From a virus: a stretch of 20,250 nt of DNA. Within the stretch, counting starts at the first letter, position 1; the number at the start of each line of letters is the position of its first letter. The translations under genes were made by a program, and so were the position numbers. The notes under the pieces were generated by a model. It searched no databases. It saw only the letters and a program-made list of their open reading frames with translations, and had not been told where the DNA came from. The stretch is from positions 1 to 20,250 of the IMG/VR virus record IMGVR_UViG_3300029264_000208. One strand, 5' to 3'. Shown here piece after piece: positions 1 to 6,182 of the stretch.

Positions 1-10
1 GAAACAATCA

Positions 11-145
11 ATGGCGTGTCATAGATGCGAATCTGAATTCGTAATCGAATGTGACGAAACAGTTAAACACTGCCCAGTTTGCGGTGGCGACAGTTCCGAA
101 TTGGAAGAGCTTTATGGCGCTTCTAATGAAGAGGTATGGGATTGA
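11..145 (+). CDS. Small zinc-ribbon protein (possibly 5'-truncated)
   Basis: This is a 44-residue reading frame from the ATG at 11 to TGA at 143-145. It contains two CxxC pairs (CHRC at residues 3-6 and CPVC at 21-24), separated by a short beta-like stretch and followed by GG. This is the usual pattern of a one-zinc ribbon. The tail is acidic. No ribosome binding site is visible and the frame is open to the window edge, so the true start may lie upstream. It overlaps the next gene by 10 bases. Zinc binding is inferred from the cysteine pattern only, and the cellular role is unknown. Confidence 0.6.
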   Translation: MACHRCESEFVIECDETVKHCPVCGGDSSELEELYGASNEEVWD

Positions 146-609
146 GCTGGTATTACAAAGGCGAAGTCTACGAACCATCTGAAGAAGAGATGAAAGAGTG
201 GATGGGATTTATCTATGTAATCACCGATCTATCCACCGATAAAATGTACGTAGGAAAGAAACAGTTTTGGTCTAAAAAGACTTTGCCACCACTCAAAGGC
301 AAAAAGCTTAAAAGAAGATCCATTATTGAATCTGACTGGAAGAAGTATTACGGATCAAGCGATCTTGTTAAGCAGCTTCTAAAAGAACACGGCGAACAAA
401 ACTTCCATAGAGAAATCTTATACTTCGGCAAAACCAAAGGCGAACTTGGATATGTCGAAGCAAAGGAACAGTTCGACCGTAATGTGCTTTTAGACGATCG
501 CTACATGAATGGAATTATTAACTGCAGGATTCATAAGAATCATGTAAAAAGAGTGAAGGAGAAGTTCGATGACAAGCATGACACTATTAGAGAAGAAGGA
601 AGCCAATAG
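136..609 (+). CDS. GIY-YIG nuclease-like phage protein
   Basis: The protein has 157 residues. Residues 25-42 carry the GIY-YIG signature in the form FIYVIT...MYVGKK, followed by a basic stretch (KGKKLKRR) and a YYGSS segment. Later come FHREILYFGKTKGEL and a conserved-looking EAKEQFDRNVLL. I recall this overall pattern from phage proteins annotated as putative GIY-YIG or Seg-like endonucleases. Such enzymes cut DNA, either as homing endonucleases or in DNA processing. The N-terminal SWYYKG segment fits the family, supporting a start at or near 136. The start overlaps the preceding stop, and the end overlaps the next gene by 41 bases. Which DNA it cuts cannot be told. Confidence 0.75.
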   Translation: MGLSWYYKGEVYEPSEEEMKEWMGFIYVITDLSTDKMYVGKKQFWSKKTLPPLKGKKLKRRSIIESDWKKYYGSSDLVKQLLKEHGEQNFHREILYFGKTKGELGYVEAKEQFDRNVLLDDRYMNGIINCRIHKNHVKRVKEKFDDKHDTIREEGSQ

Positions 610-778
610 GCGCTTTTGGATGGCGAAGGGATGTTTGATCCCCCAAGGTTGGACAGACCGTGAGATTACCGAAATCTCTGCAACTCTCTTTAACAATATG
701 TGGGGCAACCACGAAGCAAGCATCCATGAAGCAGGATTCGAGCAGGCTTGGAACCAGCGGACTATGCTCTTTGGTTAA
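569..778 (+). CDS. Hypothetical 69-residue protein
   Basis: The ATG at 569 is preceded by AAGGAG at 556-561 with normal spacing, which is the main evidence that this frame is used although its first 41 bases overlap the GIY-YIG gene. The product is a mixed alpha-helical, soluble-looking protein with several Trp and Phe residues (RRFW, QGW, MWGN, AWNQ). I recognise no family. The gene ends just before the first copy of the repeated early-type promoter. Confidence 0.55.
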   Translation: MTSMTLLEKKEANRRFWMAKGCLIPQGWTDREITEISATLFNNMWGNHEASIHEAGFEQAWNQRTMLFG

Positions 779-796
779 TTTCAAATAAAGTGAATT

Positions 797-831
797 AGGG
801 GGTTTACATCCTAGGTTACATGGTGTATTGT
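797..831 (+). promoter_or_regulatory. Early-type promoter module, copy 1
   Basis: The -35 is GTTTACA (TTTACA at 803-808) behind a run of five G. A 17-bp spacer leads to TATTGT at 826-831, directly preceded by TG. The sequence from about 774 (AATTTCAAATAAAGTGAATT) is also shared with copies 2 and 7. It drives the gene at 865. The -10 is weaker than in other copies. Confidence 0.75.
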
Positions 832-864
832 ACTATTAACAACTAAATAAATAGGAATTACATT

Positions 865-1134
865 ATGTCTATCTCAAAAACAACTCTTCTTGATATCGCT
901 CAAATGGATGTTGCGGAATTGGAAATGATTACCGCAGCTATTAAAGCTCGCAAGCTTATTCTTAATCCTATCGCGGCGGTGGAAGTTGGCGATGCAGTTT
1001 ACTTCGATGCCAATACTCGTGGCATTATTAAAGGCCGCGTAGAAAAGATTAATCCAAAAACCGTTATCGTTCGCGGCCTTGGCGGCGATCTATGGAAGGT
1101 GTCACCCGGCCTTATCAAGCGTCAAGCAGCTTAA
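865..1134 (+). CDS. Hypothetical 89-residue protein, possible KOW/SH3-like fold
   Basis: An N-terminal helical part (residues 1-33) is followed by a beta-rich part containing VEVGDAVYFDA, IIKGRVEKINPKTVIVRG and LWKVSPGLI. Alternating hydrophobic strands with a GD turn and a Gly-containing turn resemble small SH3/KOW-like barrels, but no family signature is certain. The ATG follows AGGAA at moderate spacing and lies downstream of promoter copy 1. It may be the first gene of a two-gene unit with the small zinc/membrane protein at 1165. Function unknown. Confidence 0.7.
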   Translation: MSISKTTLLDIAQMDVAELEMITAAIKARKLILNPIAAVEVGDAVYFDANTRGIIKGRVEKINPKTVIVRGLGGDLWKVSPGLIKRQAA

Positions 1135-1164
1135 TTATAACCCCCTTCTAGAAAGAATTATATT

Positions 1165-1326
1165 ATGAAAACTAAAACATGCGACGCATTCTTCTGTGGA
1201 TCCACAACCCCTAAAAAGTATGCTTACTGTTATTCCTGTGCTAAAAGCAAGGGGTTAGCTCGCGAGAATGGTATAGGTGTATTTGGTTGGGTTATGATTC
1301 TTATGTTTTTTGCGTGGCTTTTTTAA
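1165..1326 (+). CDS. Small Cys-rich protein with C-terminal membrane helix
   Basis: The frame of 53 residues starts MKTKTCDAFFCG and ends in a hydrophobic segment (about residues 38-53, GVFGWVMILMFFAWLF) that runs to the last residue. Four cysteines at 6, 11, 22 and 25 (CxxxxC and CxxC) could bind one zinc. The likely topology is a small zinc knuckle tethered to a membrane by one helix. The ATG is preceded by GAAAGAA, a weak binding site. The gene sits between a hypothetical gene and promoter copy 2. Function unknown. Frame use is supported by fit to the gap and by the sensible domain pattern. Confidence 0.55.
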   Translation: MKTKTCDAFFCGSTTPKKYAYCYSCAKSKGLARENGIGVFGWVMILMFFAWLF

Positions 1327-1343
1327 TTCGAATAAAGTGAATT

Positions 1344-1378
1344 AGGGGGTTTACATCCTAGGTTACATATGTCATAAT
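1344..1378 (+). promoter_or_regulatory. Early-type promoter module, copy 2
   Basis: TTTACA at 1350-1355 behind five G, 17-bp spacer, CATAAT at 1373-1378 with an extended -10 (TGT before it). The leader TTAACAACAAAGGAACATAC places the ATG at 1406. The upstream part (AATAAAGTGAATT) and the downstream CCTAGGTTACAT match copy 1 almost exactly. Confidence 0.85.
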
Positions 1379-1405
1379 ACTGTTAACAACAAAGGAACAT
1401 ACATT

Positions 1406-1654
1406 ATGAAAACTGTTTATCAAGTCACTGGTTCGGAAGATGGCGTAATTGGAATATATTCCAGCTGGAAAAAAGCAACAGCTCGTGCATATCAATACGT
1501 AGGCGAAACATGCGCGGAAGATCTTCCAACAGATACCGACGACTTACACCGCTCATACGTTCGCTTCTTTTATCAGTCAATACATACTGATGAGCATGGC
1601 CTCATCCATCGCGATGGCACATCTGCAACAGTAGAACTCTGGGAGGTAAAATAG
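1406..1654 (+). CDS. Hypothetical 82-residue protein
   Basis: The start is the ATG of the standard promoter leader, with AAAGGA 8-9 bases upstream. The product begins MKTVYQVTGSEDGVIGIYSSWKKA, then has a helix (TARAYQYVGET), an acidic loop, a Phe/Tyr-rich segment and a final strand SATVELWEV. It looks like a small alpha/beta domain of the kind seen in phage accessory proteins, but I recognise no family. Its TAG stop is the first part of the next promoter's TAGGGGG box, so gene end and promoter are fused. Confidence 0.75.
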   Translation: MKTVYQVTGSEDGVIGIYSSWKKATARAYQYVGETCAEDLPTDTDDLHRSYVRFFYQSIHTDEHGLIHRDGTSATVELWEVK

Positions 1655-1687
1655 GGGGTTTACATCCCGTCCCGCTTATGGTACAAT
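1653..1687 (+). promoter_or_regulatory. Early-type promoter module, copy 3
   Basis: TTTACA at 1659-1664, 17-bp spacer, TACAAT at 1682-1687 with TGG in front (extended -10). The leader GGTAACAACAAGGATACATT leads to the RNase H start at 1713. The box overlaps the stop codon of the preceding gene. Confidence 0.9.
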
Positions 1688-1712
1688 AATATGGTAACAA
1701 CAAGGATACATT

Positions 1713-2567
1713 ATGATTATCGTAGATTTCTCGGGCATAGCTATTGCCCCTATCGCACAAAAATACGTTACGCCTGACGACGTAGATTTATTCCGTCATA
1801 TGGTGCTTAACAGTCTTCGCATGTACCGTCAGAAGTTCAAGAAGTATGGCGAGCTGGTTATTGTAGCAGACGGTGGCGGCAACTGGCGTAAAGACGCTTA
1901 TCCAGAATACAAAGGTAAGCGTAAGGTTAACCGGGATAAGTCTCCTATCGATTGGTCCACAGCTTGGCAAACCATTACTACTGTATTGGACGAAATCAAA
2001 GTCAATATGCCATACAAGGTTATCCACCAATGGGGTTGCGAAGCAGACGATGCTATTGCAGAACTTGTTATGCATACCCAAACGTTTGGTAACTGGGAAG
2101 ACGTTATGATCGTATCTTCAGATCACGACTTCATCCAGCTACAAAAGTATGACAACGTTAAGCAGTTCTCTACCAACACTAAGAAATTGGTTAAAGATCC
2201 TAACCCCCGTCTATACCAGCAAATGCACTTCCTAACCGGCTGCAGTGGCGATGGTGTGCCTAACGTATTATCCGATGACGATGCTATTGTTAATGATGAC
2301 AAGCGTCAGAATACACTTACTGCTAAGAAAAAGCAAATGCTTCTGGATGATCCTAAGTGCCTTGGCGAAACCGTGTACCGCAACTACCTACGCAACGTAG
2401 CTATGATCAATCTCACAGAGGATACTAAATGTCCAGAAACTGTGCGTAATGAAATTATAAATACTTATGAGGGATATGATGTTCCGGATAAGTCTAAAGT
2501 GTTTCCTTACTTTATCGACAAGAACTGCAGACGCCTGATTGAAGATATAATGGAATTCACCAACTAA
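1713..2567 (+). CDS. rnh: T4-type RNase H (5'-3' exonuclease / flap endonuclease)
   Basis: This 284-residue protein matches T4 RNase H (305 residues) in layout. In T4 the enzyme removes RNA primers and flaps from lagging-strand DNA with two metal ions. Visible metal-ligand motifs are D5 in IIVDFSGIA, D53 in IVADGG, the GCEADDA block (E110, D112, D113), SSDHDF (D137, D139) and GDGVPN near residue 190. HxYxNVKQ(F/W)S after SSDHDF is also T4-like. The C-terminal KVFPYFIDK resembles the T4 KIYSYFVK segment. Its own early-type promoter suggests expression at the start of replication. Confidence 0.92.
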   Translation: MIIVDFSGIAIAPIAQKYVTPDDVDLFRHMVLNSLRMYRQKFKKYGELVIVADGGGNWRKDAYPEYKGKRKVNRDKSPIDWSTAWQTITTVLDEIKVNMPYKVIHQWGCEADDAIAELVMHTQTFGNWEDVMIVSSDHDFIQLQKYDNVKQFSTNTKKLVKDPNPRLYQQMHFLTGCSGDGVPNVLSDDDAIVNDDKRQNTLTAKKKQMLLDDPKCLGETVYRNYLRNVAMINLTEDTKCPETVRNEIINTYEGYDVPDKSKVFPYFIDKNCRRLIEDIMEFTN

Positions 2568-2587
2568 CTGATTGGAATTTTTTACTA

Positions 2588-3010
2588 ATGAAGCTAATGA
2601 TACATGAGATTATTGATGCTGCCAAAGCAGCAAAGACCAAAGAAGAAAAAATCAATATCCTAAGAAAGAATGACTCTTGGGCACTGCGAGACGTGCTAAG
2701 AGGTACTCTGGATGCAAAGCTAGGATGGGAGTTACCAGGTGGTAAAGTCCCGTATGAAGCTAACAAAGAATACAGCATCCCTTCCAATTTACTGAAAAAG
2801 AGCACTCTGTTCAAGTATTTCGTAAAAGGAAACCCTGCCACAAAAGACATGAAGCCGCTTCGACGCGAGCGTATGTTTGTTGAGCTCTTGGAATCTATTC
2901 ATCCAAGAGATGCCGAATTGGTTGTGCAAATGATTAACAAAGAAAAGTTTGGTGGTGGTATCACCGTTAAGCTAGTTAATGCTGCATTTCCAGCACTAGT
3001 GAGTTCTTAA
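2588..3010 (+). CDS. Conserved T4-like phage protein (resembles DUF6433)
   Basis: The protein has 140 residues. The opening, a short helix followed by AAKAAKTKEEKINILRKNDS and LRDVLRGTLD, then LPGGKVPY and a C-terminal LVNAAFPAL, resembles a family I recall from cyanophage and other T4-like genomes as DUF6433 (name from memory). It is mostly helical and basic, with no catalytic motif that I can see. It lies 20 bases after RNase H and is probably co-transcribed with it. The ribosome binding site is weak (TTGGA), and the second ATG at 2597 is an alternative start. Function unknown. Confidence 0.75.
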   Translation: MKLMIHEIIDAAKAAKTKEEKINILRKNDSWALRDVLRGTLDAKLGWELPGGKVPYEANKEYSIPSNLLKKSTLFKYFVKGNPATKDMKPLRRERMFVELLESIHPRDAELVVQMINKEKFGGGITVKLVNAAFPALVSS

Positions 3011-3051
3011 TATTATGTAATTTTAACCACTACATTCCAGGAGAAACCATC

Positions 3052-3216
3052 ATGGTCGCAATCCAAATTGAACGTCTACAGCAAGATCTAAACGCTATCA
3101 AGGCACATGCATCTCAGCTTAAACGTGAAGGTCGAACGGAAACCGCGAAGAAGGTCGAACGCAAAGGTAATTATCTAAAAGAATATCTTGCAGGGGTAAC
3201 GGGTACAATTAATTAA
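3052..3216 (+). CDS. Small basic helical protein, 54 residues
   Basis: The ATG at 3052 is preceded by CCAGGAGAAACC, a strong ribosome binding site with good spacing. The product is almost entirely helical and charged: IERLQQDLNAIKAHASQLK, then REGRTETAKKVERKGNYLKEYL. It looks like a short helical hairpin or coiled coil. A strong terminator follows 18 bases after the stop, so it is the last gene of the RNase H unit. No family recognised. Confidence 0.65.
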   Translation: MVAIQIERLQQDLNAIKAHASQLKREGRTETAKKVERKGNYLKEYLAGVTGTIN

Positions 3217-3234
3217 CAGGAGCTTTGTTAGTAC

Positions 3235-3269
3235 AAGTGGAGGTAAGGAAACTTATCTCCACTTTTTTT
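3235..3269 (+). terminator. Rho-independent terminator
   Basis: AAGTGGAGGTAAG (3235-3247) pairs with CTTATCTCCACTT (3252-3264) with a single G-T wobble. The loop is GAAA, and the second arm runs into a tract of seven T (3263-3269). This 13-bp stem with a GNRA-type loop is a textbook terminator. It ends the RNase H unit. The next gene begins only 20 bases later with no early-type promoter in between, so read-through or a promoter of another class probably serves 3289 onward. Confidence 0.9.
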
Positions 3270-3288
3270 ATCTAAGAGGAATATAATT

Positions 3289-3705
3289 ATGAAAGTTAAA
3301 ATTGGTAAAATCTACCCGGACTGTCATTGGTGGTCAGCGAAACTGCTTGGTTGGAATTCCAAGCGAAAGGTAAGTGTTCGTATTGACAAGTGCGATACGT
3401 GGAGCATGGATAATACCCTTGCTTACATCATTCATCCTATGCTTGTACAACTAAAAGCAACACAGCACGGACATCCTGCAAACTTATCAGAAAGACAATG
3501 GGATGATACGCTAGACGAAATGATTTGGGCATTTGAACAAAAAATGGATTTCAATTGGGAAGATCAGTTCTATGGACCATACATTAAAAAGGCAGGCAAA
3601 CACTCGTTCGAATGGATTGACCACGAAGGCCTTAAGGCACATCAGAAACGAATGACCGCGGGATTTAAACTGTTTGGTATATATTACGAAAACTTATGGG
3701 ACTAA
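3289..3705 (+). CDS. Conserved phage protein of unknown function
   Basis: This 138-residue protein has a pattern I recall from many tailed phages of several types: VSVRIDKCDTWSMDNTLAYII, then PMLVQLKATQHGHP, WDDTLDEMIWAFEQK, EDQFYG and a C-terminal GFKLFGIYYENLWD. It is rich in Trp and acidic residues. No enzyme motif is evident. Phage homologues are usually annotated as hypothetical. The start follows AAGAGGAA. It is the first gene after the terminator at 3235-3269 and runs with 3-base spacing into the next gene. Confidence 0.8.
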   Translation: MKVKIGKIYPDCHWWSAKLLGWNSKRKVSVRIDKCDTWSMDNTLAYIIHPMLVQLKATQHGHPANLSERQWDDTLDEMIWAFEQKMDFNWEDQFYGPYIKKAGKHSFEWIDHEGLKAHQKRMTAGFKLFGIYYENLWD

Positions 3706-3708
3706 ATA

Positions 3709-4035
3709 ATGAGTAAATATAGACCTGACAATTGGGTAATTATTAAATTTAAAACCGCCTATCCTCACTACCGTGTTCTGGTAGGATGGAGTGGTGGTTA
3801 CTTAGATGGCGACAGTTGGCGTTTAAACAGTGGCATTACTCGTGTTGACGATGAATACGATCACTTGTTATTTTACGGTAACTCTGGCTCGGCGTATTGT
3901 TGTAATAAACTTTCTTATAGGCTAAGAATCAATAACGAAGGAACATGGAGACAACTGCAAGAAATTTACGGTGACAAAGTAGAAATGATGCCAGAAGACA
4001 CCGACTGGTTAAACATAGATTGGATTATTCAATGA
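3709..4035 (+). CDS. Conserved phage protein of unknown function
   Basis: A 108-residue protein with PDNWVIIKF, RVLVGWSGGYLDGDSWRLNSGITRV, LLFYGNSGSAYCC and a C-terminal helical part. I recall similar small proteins (xDNWVIIK...GWSGGYLDGDSWR) in T4-like and other marine phages, always unannotated. It starts three bases after the previous stop. Its own stop overlaps the next start as ATGA, so 3289-4481 reads as one operon. The beta-rich, aromatic sequence suggests a small globular barrel. Function unknown. Confidence 0.75.
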   Translation: MSKYRPDNWVIIKFKTAYPHYRVLVGWSGGYLDGDSWRLNSGITRVDDEYDHLLFYGNSGSAYCCNKLSYRLRINNEGTWRQLQEIYGDKVEMMPEDTDWLNIDWIIQ

Positions 4036-4481
4036 GCAAAAGAATTGAACTCTATAACTTTAGAGTGAAACAAGTAACAAGAGTGGTTGACGGCGACACG
4101 TTCGACTGTATACTGGACTTGGGATTCGACGTATTGCTAGCAGGCAGAGTCAGGATGTTAAACATTGATTCGCCAGAAAGCCGCACAAGAAATCTGGAAG
4201 AAAAAGCATACGGCTTACTTGCAAAAGACTGGTTATGTGAAAACATTAAAGGCGAAGACATACTAGTGCAAACCGTGCTGGATAACGAAAAAGGTAAATT
4301 CGGCCGTATCCTTGGAACGGTATTAGTGGACGGAGTGGACGTTAATGCTAAAATGATTGAAGAAGGTCATGCAGTTGCATACCACGGACAATCAAAAGAC
4401 GAAGTTGCCCAAGCCCATTTAGATAACCGAGCAATGCTAACCGAACGCGGTATTGTTCCTACCTGGCATTTTAAAGGATAA
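4032..4481 (+). CDS. Staphylococcal-nuclease-like endonuclease (TNase/SNc domain)
   Basis: With the ATG at 4032, chosen because it forms the ATGA overlap common in this window, the protein has 149 residues (an in-frame ATG at 4020 is possible). It has a nearly complete SNase domain: RVVDGDT (Ca2+ ligand D22, T23), RVRMLNIDSPES (catalytic Arg41, Asp46, Glu49) and KFGRILG (Arg92, the second catalytic arginine), followed by VDVNAKMIEEGHA. These match the Arg35/Glu43/Arg87 triad of micrococcal nuclease. The family hydrolyses DNA and RNA. No signal peptide is seen, so it probably acts inside the host, perhaps in nucleic-acid breakdown. Confidence 0.85.
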   Translation: MSKRIELYNFRVKQVTRVVDGDTFDCILDLGFDVLLAGRVRMLNIDSPESRTRNLEEKAYGLLAKDWLCENIKGEDILVQTVLDNEKGKFGRILGTVLVDGVDVNAKMIEEGHAVAYHGQSKDEVAQAHLDNRAMLTERGIVPTWHFKG

Positions 4482-4487
4482 CGAAAT

Positions 4488-4522
4488 AGGGGGTTTACAT
4501 TCCAATTGCAATACGTTAGTAT
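4488..4522 (+). promoter_or_regulatory. Early-type promoter module, copy 4
   Basis: TTTACA at 4494-4499 behind five G, 17-bp spacer, TAGTAT at 4517-4522. The leader ATTAACAACAGAGGATATATA leads to the HD hydrolase at 4547. Here the right half of the dyad is ATTCC rather than ATCCC. Confidence 0.8.
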
Positions 4523-4546
4523 AGTATTAACAACAGAGGATATATA

Positions 4547-5065
4547 ATGAACTACTTAATCTCCAAAGCTCATGCATTTGCAACCGGCGCACATGGCGCA
4601 ATCGGTCAAAAGCGCAAGTATACCGGCGAAGACTATATTGTTCACCCACGCAGGGTGGCAGAAACGATTATAAGAATTGGGGGTTCGGGAGAGATGATCG
4701 CAGCAGCATATCTTCATGATGTTGTTGAAGATACCCAAGTCTCTGGGTCAATAATTAAGGAAGAGTTCGGCACGGTCGTATATGAGCTTGTGATGGGTCT
4801 AACAGACGTCAGTAAACCAGGAGATGGTAATCGTAAGCTTAGAAAATCAATGGACGCTGTTCATACTGCCTCTGCAAGTAGAGAAGTTCAAATCATTAAG
4901 CTTGCCGATCTAATCGATAATACCACGGACATCGTTCGTTACGATCCATGGTTTGCAAAGGTATATCTTGAAGAGAAAGCAACAATGCTGACAGTAATGG
5001 ACAAGGTTCACGACCATGAATTATTTACGCTTGCACAAAGTAATTGGCCTGAAGGGTATGACTAA
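4547..5065 (+). CDS. SpoT/MESH1-type HD-domain alarmone hydrolase
   Basis: This 172-residue protein has the RelA/SpoT-type HD hydrolase signature and no synthetase or regulatory domain. The blocks are AHGAIGQKRKYTGEDYIVHP (H33, with the family's G-x-x-Y-I-x-H-P), AAYLHDVVEDT (H57, D58 and the E61-D62 pair) and KLADLIDNT (D121). In SpoT and in small alarmone hydrolases these residues bind Mn2+ and remove the 3'-pyrophosphate of (p)ppGpp. The likely role is lowering host alarmone during infection, but another 3'-phosphorylated nucleotide is possible. It is first in a bicistron with gluconokinase, whose GTG start directly follows its stop. Confidence 0.85.
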   Translation: MNYLISKAHAFATGAHGAIGQKRKYTGEDYIVHPRRVAETIIRIGGSGEMIAAAYLHDVVEDTQVSGSIIKEEFGTVVYELVMGLTDVSKPGDGNRKLRKSMDAVHTASASREVQIIKLADLIDNTTDIVRYDPWFAKVYLEEKATMLTVMDKVHDHELFTLAQSNWPEGYD

Positions 5066-5593
5066 GTGAAAGGGATTGTAATCATGGGAGTTGCCGGCTG
5101 TGGGAAATCCTCGGTTGGCGCCGCCTTGGCAGAGCAACTCGGGCTTAACTATTTAGATGGTGATCATCTTCATTCTGCTGAAAATATTGCTAAAATGTCT
5201 ATGGGAGAACCACTGACTGACGCAGATCGTGAGCCATGGCTTCGCGAGATCGGACAGCAGTTTGCAGCTTCGGATGCTTCGTTGATCATTGGTTGTTCAG
5301 CACTGCGGCGTGTCTATCGTGACTGGATTAGACAGTATGCAAATACTGCAGTTATATTTGTGCATCTTGCTGGTAACCGCGAAGTGATTAAACAGCGGAT
5401 GGCTACAAGAGAAGGTCACTTTATGCCGGTAAAATTGCTGGATAGTCAATTTGCTGCTTTGGAACCTTTGCAAAGCGATGAGACTTCGATTGTGGTGGAT
5501 ATTGACCAGCGGTTTGCAAGCGTTGTTGAAAATGCTTTATCCAAGATTAATATTGAAATAGGGGGTTTACATCCCGATCGCGATATGTCATAA
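5066..5593 (+). CDS. gntK: Gluconokinase (gluconate kinase)
   Basis: The protein has 175 residues, the usual length of the bacterial GntK family, which phosphorylates D-gluconate to 6-phosphogluconate with ATP (EC 2.7.1.12). It has the P-loop GVAGCGKSS (8-16) and the family block DGDHLHSAENIAKMS..PLTDADREPWL (31-59). It also has CSALRRVYRDWIR (77-89) and REGHFMPxxLLxSQFAALEPL (115-135). The start is GTG directly after the preceding TAA, with GAAGGG upstream. Residues from about 165 on (IGGLHPDRDMS) are encoded by the next early-type promoter, so the native C-terminus was probably replaced. I do not know this enzyme as a common phage gene, so it is likely host-derived. Confidence 0.9.
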   Translation: MKGIVIMGVAGCGKSSVGAALAEQLGLNYLDGDHLHSAENIAKMSMGEPLTDADREPWLREIGQQFAASDASLIIGCSALRRVYRDWIRQYANTAVIFVHLAGNREVIKQRMATREGHFMPVKLLDSQFAALEPLQSDETSIVVDIDQRFASVVENALSKINIEIGGLHPDRDMS

Positions 5594-5594
5594 T
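5560..5594 (+). promoter_or_regulatory. Early-type promoter module, copy 5 (inside gntK 3' end)
   Basis: TTTACA at 5566-5571 behind five G, 17-bp spacer, CATAAT at 5589-5594 with TGT in front. The whole module lies in the last codons of gntK, and the gntK TAA stop is part of the -10 box. The leader ATATAGGAAACATACATC leads to the ATG at 5622. Confidence 0.88.
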
Positions 5595-5621
5595 AATTAC
5601 ATCATATAGGAAACATACATC

Positions 5622-6182
5622 ATGAATATTTTTATACTCGACAAAAACCCAATCAAAGCCGCTCAGCTACAGTGCGACAAGCACGTGGTTAAAATGGTCT
5701 TGGAATCAGCTCAAATGCTATCCACCGTGCATCGCGTATGCGACGGCTCACTAGGCAAAGCACCATCCAAATCCGGCAAGACTATGGTCAAGCATTGGAC
5801 CTTGGAAAACAAAGCTATGGACGACGTCTTGTACAAAGCTGTTCACGTTGGTCACCCTTGCACAGTATGGTCTATGGAATCAGTCCAAAACTACATCTGG
5901 CATTACGATCACTTCCAAGCTTTGTCTACGGAATTTACATATCGTTATGGCAAACAGCATAAGTCATGGGTAGATCTGCAGGATGCTTTATCTGTCCCGC
6001 CTACTAACATTCCACATATTGGTCTTACCCCATTCAAACTTGCAATGGGTGCAGCACCAGAATGTATCAACGATGCAGATCCTGTTGGTTCATATCAAAA
6101 GTATTACATGTCTAAGCAGGAACGTTTTGCTATGGATTGGTCCAAGCGCGATACACCCGAATGGTTTATCCGTGCCGCGTAA
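5622..6182 (+). CDS. Conserved phage protein with QCDKHVVKM motif
   Basis: The 186-residue product starts MNIFILDKNPIKAAQ and then has QCDKHVVKMVLESAQMLSTVHR. Later come HPCTVWSMESVQNYIWHYDHFQALSTEFTYRYGKQHKS and TPFKLAMG. I recall this pattern from many phage proteins, where DxxPxxAAxxxxDKHVVKM and HPCxxWxxxSxxNYxWL are nearly invariant. The clustered His, Asp, Lys and Cys suggest an active site, but I know of no proven function. It is the first gene of a unit with its own early-type promoter. Its stop overlaps the GTG proposed for the next gene. Confidence 0.8.
   Translation: MNIFILDKNPIKAAQLQCDKHVVKMVLESAQMLSTVHRVCDGSLGKAPSKSGKTMVKHWTLENKAMDDVLYKAVHVGHPCTVWSMESVQNYIWHYDHFQALSTEFTYRYGKQHKSWVDLQDALSVPPTNIPHIGLTPFKLAMGAAPECINDADPVGSYQKYYMSKQERFAMDWSKRDTPEWFIRAA

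Noticed and set aside
835-855. TAAATAAATA in the leader of promoter copy 1 as a late promoter
   Set aside because: It only partly matches TATAAATA and lies in the normal 5' leader position between promoter copy 1 and its gene.
2456-2463. Exact T4 late-promoter box TATAAATA on the + strand
   Set aside because: It lies inside the RNase H coding sequence, 125 bases before the next gene, and about one chance hit is expected in an AT-rich 20-kb window. No virion gene follows.
5983-6171. Upstream extension of the frame that ends at 6591
   Set aside because: It runs out of frame through the conserved QCDKHVVKM-family gene and reads as low-quality sequence. The overlapping GTG at 6172 is a better start.
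5622-6182. Pyrimidine-dimer glycosylase (DenV-like) function for the QCDKHVVKM protein
   Set aside because: The sequence does not show the T4 DenV N-terminal pattern that I can recall, so only a conserved unknown function is justified.
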